A stretch of DNA of 64,000 bases from Polyangiaceae bacterium. GTDB lineage: Bacteria > Myxococcota_A > Polyangia > Polyangiales > Polyangiaceae. The stretch lies in NCBI GenBank assembly GCA_020849655.1, contig JADLFU010000088.1, positions 1-64,000 of the forward strand, given 5' to 3'. Every line of letters starts with the position of its first letter. Within the stretch, counting starts at the first letter, position 1. A model generated the notes under the pieces. The model was not told the origin of the DNA and ran no database searches. It was given only the letters and a program-made list of their open reading frames with translations. Shown piece after piece: positions 50,519 through 61,708 of this stretch. Both the position numbers and the translations under genes were made by a program.

Positions 50519-51150
50519 GCGCCCGCCTGCTGTACGAGGACGACGCGGTGATCGCGGTCGACAAGCCCGCTGGCACGGCGAGCATCCGCGAGCGCGACGT
50601 CTCCGCGCCCTGCCTCCACGTCGAGCTCGAGCGGGCGCGCGGCGAGCGGCTGTTCGTCGTGCACCGGCTCGACAAGGAGGTCTCCGGCGTCATCCTCTTC
50701 GCGCGGACGGCGGCCGCGCACCGCGCCCTGTCGATGTCGTTCGAGGCGCGCGAGGTCGACAAGCGCTACCACGCGATCGTCGACGGCGCGCTCGAGGGTG
50801 AGCGCGCGGTCACGCTGTCGCTGCGCGAGTTCGGCTCCGGGAGGGTCGGGGCGGACGCCCTGCGAGGCAAGCCGTGCGAGACGCGCGTGTCGCTCGTCGC
50901 GCAGGGCGGCGGCGTCTCGCTCGTGGACGCGCAGCCCATCACGGGCCGTCGCCACCAGATCCGCGCGCACCTGTACGCGATCGGTCACCCCATCCTCGGC
51001 GACCGACGCTACGGTGACGGGGCGCGCGCGGCGACGGAGCCGCGGCTGTTCCTCCACGCGCGGGAGCTCAGCGTGCCCCACCCCACGACCCGAGAGCGGC
51101 TGAAGGTGTCCTGCGCGGCGCCCGAGGCTTTCAGCGAGCGGCTTCGATGA
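50515..51150 (+). CDS. RluA-family pseudouridine synthase
   Basis: 211 aa, shorter than RluC/RluD because the S4 domain is missing. The catalytic Asp lies in HRLDKEVSG (about 45), and the family segments VDKPAG, ITGRRHQIRAHL and HPILGDRRYG are present. It isomerises uridine in rRNA or tRNA; the target site is not predictable. The GTG start overlaps the methyltransferase stop, and its own stop overlaps the next ATG. Confidence 0.87.
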   Translation: MSARLLYEDDAVIAVDKPAGTASIRERDVSAPCLHVELERARGERLFVVHRLDKEVSGVILFARTAAAHRALSMSFEAREVDKRYHAIVDGALEGERAVTLSLREFGSGRVGADALRGKPCETRVSLVAQGGGVSLVDAQPITGRRHQIRAHLYAIGHPILGDRRYGDGARAATEPRLFLHARELSVPHPTTRERLKVSCAAPEAFSERLR

Positions 51151-53003
51151 ACCTCGACGCCACGGTCGACGCGCGCGTCCTCACCCTGTCGGCCGTGACG
51201 ACGCTGGTCAAGGCGCGCCACACGATCGTCCCGGGGGGAGCGGCGTCCTTCGCGGTCGACGACGCCCTCGCGGGCGTGGCGCGCTCGACGGGCCGCGTGC
51301 GCGTGGACGGCGTGATCGGCGAGGGGGGCATGGGGCGCGTCAACCTCGGCACGCAGCTGACGCTCGGCCGCGCCGTCGCGATCAAGACGCTGAAGAGCGA
51401 GGTCGCCGGCCCCGACGCGACCCGCGGCCTCTTGCGAGAGGCGTGGATCACCGGGGCGCTCGAGCACCCGAACGTGATCCCGATCTACGATCTGGACGTC
51501 GACGCGGCGGGCCTGCCGTACTTCGTGATGAAGCGCGTCGAGGGGGCGTCGTGGCTCGAGCTCCTCGGGCAGCCGGGCGAGGTCGCCGCGCGCTTCGGCG
51601 AGGCCGACCCGCTCCTGTGGAACCTCGGCGTGCTCTCCGACGTCGCGCGCGCGGTCCACTTCGCGCACACGCGCGGCATCCTGCACCGCGATCTGAAGCC
51701 CGAGAACGTGATGATCGGAGGCTTCGGCGAGGTGTACCTCGTCGACTGGGGCATCGCGGTCGCGGTCGCCGACGACGTCGATCCGCGGCTCCCGCGCGCG
51801 CGCGACGCCGTCGAGCTCGCGGGGACGCCGAGCTACATGGCGCCCGAGATGCTCTCCGGCGGACCGGCGCTCGGCCCGCACACCGACGTCTACCTGCTCG
51901 GGGCGACGCTCTACGAGGTGCTCGTCGGCGAGCCGCCGCACCGAGGCGATCACATGCGCGCGCTCGTCGCCAGCATCGTGCTGTCGGAGCCCGACGTCCC
52001 CGCCCACGTCCCGGACGAGCTCGCCGCGATCATCCGCCGCGCGATGGCGCGCGACCCCGCCGCGCGACACGAGAGCGCCGATGCGTTTCGGCGGGACGTC
52101 GAGAGCTTCCTGCGGCACCGCGGCTCGACCCGCCTGTCGACGGCCGCGTGGGACACTGTCGAGCGGCTCGCCGTGGTGGCGCGGGGCGCGACCTCGACCG
52201 ACCGCGCCCGCCTCTACGATCTGCTCGGCGAGTGCCGCTTCGGCTTCCGCGCCGCGAGGGAGGCGTGGGCCGAGAACCCGGCGGTGACCGACGGCCTCGA
52301 CCGCGCGCTCGCCGAGATGGTAGAGTTCGAATTGTTGCAATCGAACCCGCGCGCCGCGGCCTCGCTGCTCGACGAGATGAAGGCGCCGCCGGCCGCGCTG
52401 TCGGCGCGCGTGCGCGCCCTGCTCGCCGATCGAGCGCGAGAGGAGGCGGAGGCCGAGCGCCTGCAGGAGATCGGTCGCGAGATGGATCCCACGCGGGGCT
52501 GGCGCACGCGCTCGTTCGTCGCGGGCACGCTCGGCATGACGTGGACGCTGCTCTGCTACTTCGCGCCGAGGCTCGAGCACGATCCGACGCACCTCTCCTC
52601 CTTCGTGATGACGCTCGCGATGGCGGGCGTCGTCGTCGTCGTCGGCGTGTGGGCGCGCCAGACGCTGAGCCAGACGCTCGTGAACCGCCGGGGGTACGCG
52701 ACGCTGCTCGTGACCATCCTCGTGCAGCTGGTGTTCCTCGCGGGCGCGGGGCCGCTCGGGCTCTCGGTGCACACCGCGCGGACGATGTACCTGCTCCTGT
52801 GGGGCATCGCGCTCGCGTACTCGACGGTGCACGTCGACAACCGCCTGTGGCCGGCGATGCTCGTGCCGTTCGCGAGCTTCTTCGCCGCGATCAGGTTCCC
52901 CGGCGCGCTCTACAGCCTGATGGCGCTCGGGAACCTCGTGTTCACCGTCAACGTGCTCGCGGTCTGGATCCCGTGGCGGCAGCTCGTCGCGTCTCGTCGC
53001 TGA
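51147..53003 (+). CDS. Membrane Ser/Thr protein kinase
   Basis: 618 aa. The N-terminal kinase (about 50-330) has GEGGMGRV, Lys in VAIKTL, HRDLKPEN, DWG in place of DFG and APEM, so it should be active. A helical linker (about 340-450) precedes a C-terminal membrane region of about five helices (LCYFAPRL to LVFTVNVLAVWIPW) with no extracytoplasmic sensor domain, unlike PASTA-type kinases. The ATG overlaps the pseudouridine synthase stop (ATGA). The 3' end overlaps the amylase lipoprotein start by 31 bp. The substrates are unknown. Confidence 0.88.
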   Translation: MNLDATVDARVLTLSAVTTLVKARHTIVPGGAASFAVDDALAGVARSTGRVRVDGVIGEGGMGRVNLGTQLTLGRAVAIKTLKSEVAGPDATRGLLREAWITGALEHPNVIPIYDLDVDAAGLPYFVMKRVEGASWLELLGQPGEVAARFGEADPLLWNLGVLSDVARAVHFAHTRGILHRDLKPENVMIGGFGEVYLVDWGIAVAVADDVDPRLPRARDAVELAGTPSYMAPEMLSGGPALGPHTDVYLLGATLYEVLVGEPPHRGDHMRALVASIVLSEPDVPAHVPDELAAIIRRAMARDPAARHESADAFRRDVESFLRHRGSTRLSTAAWDTVERLAVVARGATSTDRARLYDLLGECRFGFRAAREAWAENPAVTDGLDRALAEMVEFELLQSNPRAAASLLDEMKAPPAALSARVRALLADRAREEAEAERLQEIGREMDPTRGWRTRSFVAGTLGMTWTLLCYFAPRLEHDPTHLSSFVMTLAMAGVVVVVGVWARQTLSQTLVNRRGYATLLVTILVQLVFLAGAGPLGLSVHTARTMYLLLWGIALAYSTVHVDNRLWPAMLVPFASFFAAIRFPGALYSLMALGNLVFTVNVLAVWIPWRQLVASRR

Positions 53004-55069
53004 CGCGCGCGCTCGGGTTCGCCGCCGCGCTCCTCGGGTGCGGGGGCGACGAGCCGCCCGCGCCCACGCCGCCCGCCGTGTCGTGCGAGACGCGCGTGTG
53101 GGCGAGGTGCGAGGCGGGCGCCACGCCGCGGATCGTCGGCGACTTCACGGGCGAGCGGCCGGTCGCGATGGACGCGGCCGTGGAGGAATGGTGCACGTGG
53201 GCAGGCGAGCTCGCGCCGGGCGAGCACGCGTACGCGATCGAGCTCGACGGGCGGCGCGCGCCGGACCCGCGGCGACCGCTCACCGTGTTCGTCCGCGACG
53301 AGGAGCGCACGCTCGTCGACACGCCTGACTGCGCCGCGCCCGCGCTCGTGATCGACGCCGCGACCGTCACCGCCGCCGGGATCGAGCTGCGCGCGAGGTT
53401 CCTGTCTGCAGGGCGCGCGCCGGCCGCGCTCGCCGCGGTCGAGGCGCCGCCTGGCTTCGAAGCGCGCTGGGACGCGCGGACGGGTGAGCTCGTCGCCGCC
53501 CTCGCCGCGCCGGAGCCGGGCAAGCGTCGCGTGGCGCTCACCGCGACGGACTCTCTTGGCCGACAGGCGCGCGCGGAGGCATCGGTGTTCGTCGGCGGAC
53601 GGCACGAGGGGTGGAGCGACGCGATCGTGTACCAGGCGCTGACCGATCGGCTGCGCGACGGCGACGGGCGCGCGCTCGCGCCCCCCCAGACGCCGGGGAG
53701 ACGCGCGGGCGGCACGCTCGACGGGGTCCGGCGCGCCCTCCCGGAGATCGAGGCGCTCGGCGCGACGGCGGTGTGGCTCTCGCCCGTGTACATGAACCCC
53801 ACCGGGCTGTTCGAGGGGCGCGACGGTCGATCGTACGAGGGCTACCACGGCTACTGGCCCAAGGCGTCGCGCGAGGTCGATCCCGCGATCGGCGGGGTGC
53901 GCGCGCTCCGTGAGCTCGTGGCGGACGCGCACGGTCGGGGGCTGCGCGTGCTCGCCGATCTCGTGCCGAACCACGTCCACGAGGAGCACCCGCGCTTCGC
54001 GGCGGGCGGCGGCGACGCGTCCTTTCACCTGACCGGCGCGTGCGTGTGCGGCGCGCCTGCGTGCGACTGGGGCGCGCGCATCCTCGACTGCTGGTTCGCG
54101 CCCTACCTGCCGGACGTGCGGCTCGAGGCGCCCGCGGAGATGCGGGCCGCGCGCGACGACGCGGTGTTCTGGATGCGCGAGTTCGATCTCGACGGCGCCC
54201 GGATCGACGCCGTGCCGATGATGCCGCGCGCCTCGACCCGTTACCTCGCGCGCGGGCTCCGCGACCACGCGGGGCTGCGCGACCAGACCCTCGTGATGGG
54301 CGAGGTGTTCACCGGGCCCGGCGACGGCGGCGTCGAGAGCATCCGGTATTTTCTGGGGCCCGACACCCTCGACTCCGCGTTCGATTTTCCGCTGATGTGG
54401 GCGGCGCGCGACGCGCTCGCCGGCGCCGTCGGGCTCGACGCCGTCGAGGCGGTGCTCGCCTACGAGGAGCGCGCGTGGGCGGGCTCGGGCACCCTGCCCG
54501 CGCGCATCCTCGGCAATCACGACACGCCCCGCGTGGCGTCCGTGGTGGCGGGCGACGCCGGCGGAGACCCGTGGCTCGCGCCCGCCGCGCAGCCCGAGGA
54601 CGCGGACGTGCTCGCGCGCGTGTGGCTCGGCCACGCGCTCATCCTCACGTTGCCGGGCGTCCCGGTGCTGTACCAGGGCGACGAGATCGCGCTCGCGGGC
54701 GCGGGAGATCCCGACAACCGGCGCGTGATGCCGGACCTCGCCGCAGTGTCGCCCGCGCGCCTCGCGCTGCGCTCGCGCGTCGCCGAGCTGGCGAAGCTCC
54801 GCGCGTGCTCGCCCGCCCTCCGCCGCGGCGATCGTTCCCCGCTCGTGTCCTCTCGACGCGCGCTCGCCTACGCGCGGCGCGAGGGGCAGGAGGAGGCGAT
54901 CATCCTGCTCTCGACCGAGTCATCACCGTCGGCGATCTCGCTGTCGCGCGAGGGCGCCTACGTCGACGCGCTGTCGGGTGAGTCGTTCACGCTGCCCGCC
55001 GCCGTCCCGATGGCGCGCCTCTCCGCGCGTGTGCTCTTGCGCCACGGCGATCCGTGCGCGCGCCGCTGA
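52973..55069 (+). CDS. GH13 alpha-amylase-family lipoprotein
   Basis: 698 aa from a GTG at 52973, which gives the signal peptide VAAARRVSSLTRALGF ending in ALLGC; a CTG at 53000 is a less likely start. Residues about 30-200 look like carbohydrate-binding beta-domains (RVWARCEAGATPRIVGDFTG). From about 215 comes the catalytic barrel: IVYQALTDRLRDG, ADLVPNHVHEEH, the nucleophile Asp in DGARIDAVP, the acid/base Glu in MGEVF and LGNHDTPR. It hydrolyses or rearranges alpha-glucans outside the cell. It overlaps the upstream kinase gene by 31 bp. Confidence 0.87.
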   Translation: MAAARRVSSLTRALGFAAALLGCGGDEPPAPTPPAVSCETRVWARCEAGATPRIVGDFTGERPVAMDAAVEEWCTWAGELAPGEHAYAIELDGRRAPDPRRPLTVFVRDEERTLVDTPDCAAPALVIDAATVTAAGIELRARFLSAGRAPAALAAVEAPPGFEARWDARTGELVAALAAPEPGKRRVALTATDSLGRQARAEASVFVGGRHEGWSDAIVYQALTDRLRDGDGRALAPPQTPGRRAGGTLDGVRRALPEIEALGATAVWLSPVYMNPTGLFEGRDGRSYEGYHGYWPKASREVDPAIGGVRALRELVADAHGRGLRVLADLVPNHVHEEHPRFAAGGGDASFHLTGACVCGAPACDWGARILDCWFAPYLPDVRLEAPAEMRAARDDAVFWMREFDLDGARIDAVPMMPRASTRYLARGLRDHAGLRDQTLVMGEVFTGPGDGGVESIRYFLGPDTLDSAFDFPLMWAARDALAGAVGLDAVEAVLAYEERAWAGSGTLPARILGNHDTPRVASVVAGDAGGDPWLAPAAQPEDADVLARVWLGHALILTLPGVPVLYQGDEIALAGAGDPDNRRVMPDLAAVSPARLALRSRVAELAKLRACSPALRRGDRSPLVSSRRALAYARREGQEEAIILLSTESSPSAISLSREGAYVDALSGESFTLPAAVPMARLSARVLLRHGDPCARR

Positions 55070-55101
55070 GCGCTCCCGGCCCAGCGTGGTACAGGCCCAC
55101 C

Positions 55102-55845
55102 ATGCTCAGCGGCAAGAGGGCTCTCGTGACCGGCGGCGCGGGCGGGATAGGCCGCGCGATCGCGCGCGCGCTCCGCGACGCTGGCGCCGAGGTGATCGTG
55201 ACGGGCCGCGATCCCGGGGCGCTCACGCGGCTCGCGGACGAGCTCGGCGTCGCGACGCGGGAGCTCGACCTCACGGACCGAGCAGCGATCGCGGCGCTCG
55301 GCGCGGCGCTCGGCGTCGTCGACGTGCTCGTGAACAACGCTGGCGTGGCCGAGAGCGCGCCGCTCGCGCGCACGTCTGACGCCACGTGGGACGCCGCGCT
55401 GGCGGTGAACGTGACCGCGCCGTTCGCGCTGTGCCGCGCGCTCATGCCGCCGATGATGGCGCGCGGCTGGGGGCGCGTGATCAACGTCGCCTCGAACGCG
55501 GGCCTCGTCGGCTACGCGTACACCTCGGCCTACGTCGCGTCGAAGCACGCGCTCGTCGGGCTGACGCGCGCGCTCGCGAAGGAGGCCGGCGCGTCGGGCG
55601 TCACCGTCAACGCCGTGTGTCCCGGGTTCGTCGACACGCCGATGACGGCGCGGAGCGCGGCGAACATCGCCGACAAGACGCGCGGCACCGAGGACGAGGC
55701 CCGCGCGAGGCTCGCCTCCCTCACACCTCAGCGCAGGCTGTTCTCGCCCGACGAGGTCGCCGCGCTCGTGCTCACGCTCGCGTCGCCGGCGTCCGCGGGG
55801 ATCTCCGGCGCGGCCATCCCGCTCGACGGCGGTCAGACGGCGTGA
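55102..55845 (+). CDS. Short-chain dehydrogenase/reductase
   Basis: 247 aa, of normal SDR length. The cofactor motif is TGGAGGIG (about 10-17), followed by NNAG (about 76), the catalytic Ser in NVASNAG, YVASK as YxxxK (about 149-153) and an NAVCPGFVDT segment. It resembles 3-oxoacyl-ACP reductase and 3-hydroxybutyrate dehydrogenase types; the substrate is uncertain. The ATG at 55102 lies 32 bp after the amylase stop. The small membrane protein gene follows with a four-base overlap. Confidence 0.87.
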   Translation: MLSGKRALVTGGAGGIGRAIARALRDAGAEVIVTGRDPGALTRLADELGVATRELDLTDRAAIAALGAALGVVDVLVNNAGVAESAPLARTSDATWDAALAVNVTAPFALCRALMPPMMARGWGRVINVASNAGLVGYAYTSAYVASKHALVGLTRALAKEAGASGVTVNAVCPGFVDTPMTARSAANIADKTRGTEDEARARLASLTPQRRLFSPDEVAALVLTLASPASAGISGAAIPLDGGQTA

Positions 55846-56183
55846 GCCGCGCCCCCGTCTCCCGCGTGCGGCGCGCGGTCGCGGTGCTGGCGTCGCTCGT
55901 CGCGCCAGGGGCGGGCCACGCGCTGCTCGGCGCGCCCGGGTGGGGCCTCGCGTTCGCGCTCGGCGCGCCGTTCGTCACGGGCCTCGCGCTGCGGCTCGGG
56001 TGGCGGGGCCTCGCGATCGCGGCGCTCCTGCGCGCCGTCGCCGCCGTCCACGCCGCGCGGCTGGTGGTCGCGCCAGGCGCCTCGCCGCCTCCGCGGCGCG
56101 CGCTCGTGCTCGTCGCGGCGACGATCGCCGTCGGCATGCTCGCGCAGCTCGTGGGCGAGCGCTCGGGCCGCCCGCTCGGTTGA
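55842..56183 (+). CDS. Small multi-pass membrane protein
   Basis: 113 aa from a GTG overlapping the SDR stop. Three or four hydrophobic segments are seen (VAVLASLVAPGAGHALLG, LAFALGAPFVTGLAL, LAIAALLRAVAAVHAARL, ALVLVAATIAVGMLAQL). The N-terminal APGAGHALLGAPGWG motif recurs in small membrane proteins of unknown function. It is the last gene of the plus-strand run and faces argJ. Confidence 0.65.
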   Translation: MSRAPVSRVRRAVAVLASLVAPGAGHALLGAPGWGLAFALGAPFVTGLALRLGWRGLAIAALLRAVAAVHAARLVVAPGASPPPRRALVLVAATIAVGMLAQLVGERSGRPLG

Positions 56184-56194
56184 GGCGCGCCGGC

Positions 56195-57415
56195 CTACGA
56201 GGTGTACTCGGCGTTGATCTCGACGTAGCGGTACCCGAGATCGCTCGTCATCAGCGAGAACTCGCCGTCGCCGTCGGCGAGCGACAGCGTGAGCTCGACG
56301 TCCTCCGCGGCCATCGCGCGCGACACGGCGGCGCGATCGTAGGCGACCGGCCCGCCGTCACGGAACACCGTGACGCCCTGGATCGAGCAGCCCAGCCGCG
56401 ACACGTCCCCGGCCTCCCGGGCGTTGGCGACCTGGCTCGTGAACCTGCCCCAGTTGGGATCGTTGCCGTAGAGAGCCGTGCGCACGAGCGCCGAGCACGC
56501 GACCTTGTTGGCGATGGCCCGCGCGGCCTCGCGCGACGCGGCGCCGGTCACGCGGATGGTGGTGACCTTCGTCGCGCCCTCGCCGTCGCGCGCGATGAGC
56601 CACGCGAGCCTGCGAGACACGGCCGAGAGCGCGGCGTCGAGGTCGGCGCCGGCGGCGCGGCGGCCCGTGGAGAAGACGAAGAACGTGTCGTTGGTCGACG
56701 GGTGGGAGTCGACGTGCACGGCGTTGAAGCTCTCGTCGGCGAGCGCGCGCACCCGCGCGGGCGACAGCTCGACGGCGGCGTCGGTCGCGACGAACGCGAG
56801 CAGCGTGGCCATGTCGGGCTGGATCATCCCCGCGCCCTTGCACGCGCCTGCGACCACCGCGCCGCAGGCGAGGCGGCGGCCCTCCTCCTTCGCGAACGCG
56901 TCGGTCGTCTGGATCGCGGCGACGAAGGCGTCGTGGTGCTCGGGCGTCGCGCCGAGGGCGGCGTGCGCGGCGTCGACGCCCGCGAGCACGCGCTCGATCG
57001 GGAGCCGCACCCCGATGACGCCCGTCGAGCACACCAGCACCTCCTCCGGGCGGCACCCCACGAGCGCGGCCACGCGCGCGCACATCGCGCGAGCGTCCGC
57101 GAGCCCGTCTGCGCCGGTGCACGCGTTCGCGTTGCCGCTGCTGACCACGACCGCCCGCGCGCGGCCGCCCGTCGCCGCGAGGTGCTCGCGCGACACGAGG
57201 ACGGGCGCCGCCGCGAGGCGGTTCTGCGTGAACACCGCGCCGACCGACATCACGTCGTCGCCGACGAGCAGGGCGACGTCAGGGCGACCGCTCGCCTTGA
57301 TCCCGGCTGCGACGCCGCTCGCGCGGAGACCGTCGACGTCCGTCAGGCCGACGGCGGGGCGGGCGAAGGTGGGCGGCGCGGGGGCGGGTCGCATCGCGCG
57401 GCACATAGCCCGCAT
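56195..57415 (-). CDS. argJ: Bifunctional ornithine acetyltransferase/N-acetylglutamate synthase
   Basis: 406 aa. The precursor is cleaved at KGAGMIQPDMA-TLLAF, where Thr204 becomes the N-terminal nucleophile of the beta chain; the oxyanion Thr131-Gly132 is present (VCSTGVIG). ArgJ moves the acetyl group from N-acetylornithine to glutamate in arginine synthesis, cyclically. The C-terminal YVEINAEYTS is typical. The ATG at 57415 is followed by other in-frame Met codons (57406, 57394); the latter gives a more usual start. It stands alone without other arg genes nearby. Confidence 0.92.
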   Translation of the reverse strand: MRAMCRAMRPAPAPPTFARPAVGLTDVDGLRASGVAAGIKASGRPDVALLVGDDVMSVGAVFTQNRLAAAPVLVSREHLAATGGRARAVVVSSGNANACTGADGLADARAMCARVAALVGCRPEEVLVCSTGVIGVRLPIERVLAGVDAAHAALGATPEHHDAFVAAIQTTDAFAKEEGRRLACGAVVAGACKGAGMIQPDMATLLAFVATDAAVELSPARVRALADESFNAVHVDSHPSTNDTFFVFSTGRRAAGADLDAALSAVSRRLAWLIARDGEGATKVTTIRVTGAASREAARAIANKVACSALVRTALYGNDPNWGRFTSQVANAREAGDVSRLGCSIQGVTVFRDGGPVAYDRAAVSRAMAAEDVELTLSLADGDGEFSLMTSDLGYRYVEINAEYTS

Positions 57416-57457
57416 CGCCGCGCGACGTCCATGCCTCGTCTACGAGCGCGCTCCGCC

Positions 57458-58008
57458 CTAGAGGACGACGAGGGCCTCCGCGAGCGCGTGGCCGAGGGCG
57501 CGCGCGCCGTCGTCGTCGAGCAGCGGCACGTGCACGAACAGCGAGCGCCCGCCGGGCGCGAGCGCGAGCGAGGCGTAATAGAGCGCGTTGCACACGTAGT
57601 CGCCGCAGTCGTCCGACACCTCGACGTCGAGCGGCGTCGAGAGCGCGCGCCGGAGCGCGTGGACGTCGAGGGTCGTCGCGCGCTCGGGAGGGCCCGAAGG
57701 ATCGAGGCGAGGCGGCGATCGACGGCCCGCGACGTCCGGCCGGTCACCGGCCGCGCGCCTCGCGGAGCGCTCGAGCGACACGTGCCGCCGCGACTCCGCC
57801 ACGCCCACGTGCACGAGGAGCGCCGGGCCCGCCGCGAGCAGCCGCAGCGGCGCCGCCTGCGCCTCCTCGAACGTGACGGCGAGGGTCTCGTGCCGCGCGT
57901 CCCAGCCGCGCGCGACGAGCCCCGCGGCGAGCGCCGCCGCGATCGGCGCGGACGGGTTCGAGGTCACGGCACCGAACGGCCCGAACCCGGTCACGCGGGC
58001 GCGCGGCG

Positions 58009-58012
<4 letters not shown>
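57458..58012 (-). CDS. Pyroglutamyl-peptidase I-like C15 peptidase
   Basis: 184 aa from a GTG overlapping the NtrC-type regulator stop. The family start VTGFGPFG is followed by SNPSAP. The triad can be placed: Glu in HVSLERSARR, Cys in SDDCGDYVCNALYY and His in LFVHVPLL. Such enzymes remove pyroglutamate from peptide N-termini in the cytosol. The spacing is slightly shorter than classical Pcp. The placement after the regulator gene suggests linked expression. Confidence 0.8.
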
Positions 58013-59484
<1,472 letters not shown>

Positions 59485-59537
59485 GCCGACCGAATACCAG
59501 AGCGGCGGCGGGGCCGGTGGTAGCGTGTGAGGATCGC

Positions 59538-60797
59538 ATGCGCCGCGTGCCCATAGGACCGCCCGCGGCGCTCGCCGCGCTCCTTCTCCTCGGGTGCGCG
59601 CCGGTCGCGAGGAGCAGCGGCGCGCTCGCGCCCTCGGTCAGCCCGAGCCGCTGCCGCACCGGCCCCGAGAGCGACAGCCCGCTCGTCACCGAGTGGTCCG
59701 CGTCCGAGAAGGCGCACCTCGAGGGGCTCGCCGCGGGGCAGGCCGTCGCGGTCGTGTTCTCCGGGTGCGAGCTGCGGGTGGTCGACGCGTGCAGGCCAGG
59801 CGGCGCCTACGTCTGGCGGCGCACGACCCTGGCGACCGACACGGTGGAGATCGGCAGCGACGACGAGCTGTGGACGAAGCTCCCGCTCGGCGCCCTCGGG
59901 CTGGAGGGCGAGCTCGCGAAGAGCGGTCGGCTGGCGGTCCGCACGACGGTCGCCGGCCAGCTCGCGCTCTCGAGCTTCGACCCCGACGCCCTCGCACGCG
60001 ACCCCGCCTGCCGCGAGGTGACGCACGTGATCGGATCGCTCAGCGTCGGCGCGTCGGAGCTGTCGTCGGGCGGCGCGATGACGGCGCGGGGCGCCGCCGG
60101 GATCGCGGGCCTCGGCGCCGCGGCGGGCGCGCGCCGGGAGGAGGCACAGGTACGGCGCGCGGGAGATCCCGCCACCTGCGCGCGCGCGACCGACGGCGCC
60201 CCCTTCGCCGGGTGCGCCGCGCCCATCCAGATCTTCCTCCGTCCCGTGGGGGCCGCGCGCGCGGCGGCGCCCTCCGCGTCCGAGGCCGCGGCGGTGCTGG
60301 TCACGTTCCCCGCGCCCGCCGATCCGGCGGAGCACTGGACGCTGCGCGGCGCCTCGGGCGAGCGCCTGTGCGAGCTGCCCTGCACCCGGCCCATCGGCGC
60401 CGGAAGCGGCGCGTACCTCGAGCGCAGCGAGGGCAACGGGTACTCGCTCGCGCGCGTCGACGTGCCGGCGCGCCTGCCGCACGCGCCGCGCAGCCACGCG
60501 GTCGCGACCTACCGCGCCGAGCGAGGCAGCCCCTACCTGTCGTCGCTGACGTTCTACGGGCTGGGTGTGCCCTCGGCGGTGGGCGGCACGATCCTGATCG
60601 GCCTCGCGGCCGGCGGCATGTTCAAGCCCGACGATCCCGACCGCAATGATCGCACGGGGTTCGTGCTGGGTGCCGGCGCGATGTACCTCGGCATCGCGGG
60701 CGCGACGCTCGGCTGGTGGCTGTGGAGCCACCCGGCCGGGATCGAGACCCGCGCGACCGTCCGCGTCGGGCCGACCGGGGTGTCAGGATCGTTCTGA
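59538..60797 (+). CDS. Lipoprotein with C-terminal membrane helices
   Basis: 419 aa. The signal peptide ends in LLLLGC (Cys20). The N-terminal domain has Cys pairs (SGCELRVVDAC) and AYVWRRTTLATDTVEI; the middle has CARATDGAPFAGC and CELPCTRPIGAG. Two hydrophobic segments lie near the end (GVPSAVGGTILIGLAAGGMF and FVLGAGAMYLGIAGATLGWWLW). Such proteins are common in Polyangia genomes, but the function is unknown. The gene is divergent from the NtrC-type regulator and its 3' end overlaps the convergent TIGR02757 gene by 15 bp. Confidence 0.7.
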   Translation: MRRVPIGPPAALAALLLLGCAPVARSSGALAPSVSPSRCRTGPESDSPLVTEWSASEKAHLEGLAAGQAVAVVFSGCELRVVDACRPGGAYVWRRTTLATDTVEIGSDDELWTKLPLGALGLEGELAKSGRLAVRTTVAGQLALSSFDPDALARDPACREVTHVIGSLSVGASELSSGGAMTARGAAGIAGLGAAAGARREEAQVRRAGDPATCARATDGAPFAGCAAPIQIFLRPVGAARAAAPSASEAAAVLVTFPAPADPAEHWTLRGASGERLCELPCTRPIGAGSGAYLERSEGNGYSLARVDVPARLPHAPRSHAVATYRAERGSPYLSSLTFYGLGVPSAVGGTILIGLAAGGMFKPDDPDRNDRTGFVLGAGAMYLGIAGATLGWWLWSHPAGIETRATVRVGPTGVSGSF

Positions 60798-61682
60798 TCC
60801 TGGGGGCGCCCGGGCGGCGCCGCGCCAGTGCACGCAGAGGGGCTTCACGCCGCACCCGTGGCAGCGAGCGGCGTCGCGCCGGGACGGGCACCCCTGCACC
60901 ATCCCGAGGTGGCACAGCGGAAAATCGAACCGCGTCGGATCCGCCGCGTCGAGCGCGGTGAGCGCGCGCGTGATCTCCTCCGCCGCGCGCCACGACGGCG
61001 CGCCCCGCGACGTCAGGCCGAGGTTCTTCGAGAGCTTGAAGAGGTGCGTGTCGAGCGGGATGAGGAGCCGGCTCGCCGGGATGAGGCCCGACCACAGCCC
61101 GACGTCGACGGGGCCCGGCGGGCGCGCCATCCAGCGCAGCAAGAGCAACAGGCGCTTCGAGCTGCCCCCGGCGCGGGGATCGGGGAGCAGGTGCCGCGCG
61201 CCCGCGTCGCCGAGGCCATCGAGGCCATGCGCGCGCAGCTCGTCGACCCAGCGGGCCAGCGCCTCCTGGAGGGGCGCCCGCTCCAGGTGCGACGCGAGGG
61301 CCGCGCCGAGCGAGCCGCGCTGGCGCTGCACGCGCGCCGCCCCGACGAGCAGCGCCGCGACGTGCTCGCCTCGGTAGAGCCGGTGCTTGAACCCTCGGAG
61401 CGAGCGCCCGAGCGCCCGTGGATCGCGGGTCGCGGAGACGAGCGGCCCGCCGGCGCGCGCCAGCACCTCCCGGATCTTCGCGAGGATGGTCGTCACGTTC
61501 CCGAACGCGAGCGACGACGCGAGCACCGCGACCAGCTCGGCCTCCCGCGGATCGCCGGCCGCGCGGACGAGCGACACGGGATCGCGCGCCACCCGCGCCA
61601 CAGCGTCGGTCGCCCGCTCGACCTCGGAGAGCACCCGCGAGAGCTCGTCGGGCGGAGCGGCGCGGAGGGAAGATCTGGGCAC
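60783..61682 (-). CDS. TIGR02757 (DUF2400) family protein
   Basis: 299 aa from a GTG. The family pattern is clear: VAVLASSLAFGNVTTI, FKHRLYRGEHVAALL, SSKRLLLLLRWMARP, DVGLWSGLIPASRLLIPLDTHLFKLSKNLGL and FDFPLCHLG. The C-terminus has a Cys cluster (CPSRRDAARCHGCGVKPLC) of the type that holds an iron-sulfur cluster in HhH-GPD glycosylases. The fold suggests a DNA-repair-like role, but this is not established for the family. It is divergent from a small ORF at 61709. Confidence 0.85.
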   Translation of the reverse strand: MPRSSLRAAPPDELSRVLSEVERATDAVARVARDPVSLVRAAGDPREAELVAVLASSLAFGNVTTILAKIREVLARAGGPLVSATRDPRALGRSLRGFKHRLYRGEHVAALLVGAARVQRQRGSLGAALASHLERAPLQEALARWVDELRAHGLDGLGDAGARHLLPDPRAGGSSKRLLLLLRWMARPPGPVDVGLWSGLIPASRLLIPLDTHLFKLSKNLGLTSRGAPSWRAAEEITRALTALDAADPTRFDFPLCHLGMVQGCPSRRDAARCHGCGVKPLCVHWRGAARAPPGSERS

Positions 61683-61708
61683 GGCGCGGGTATCAGGGTG
61701 GACGCCAG

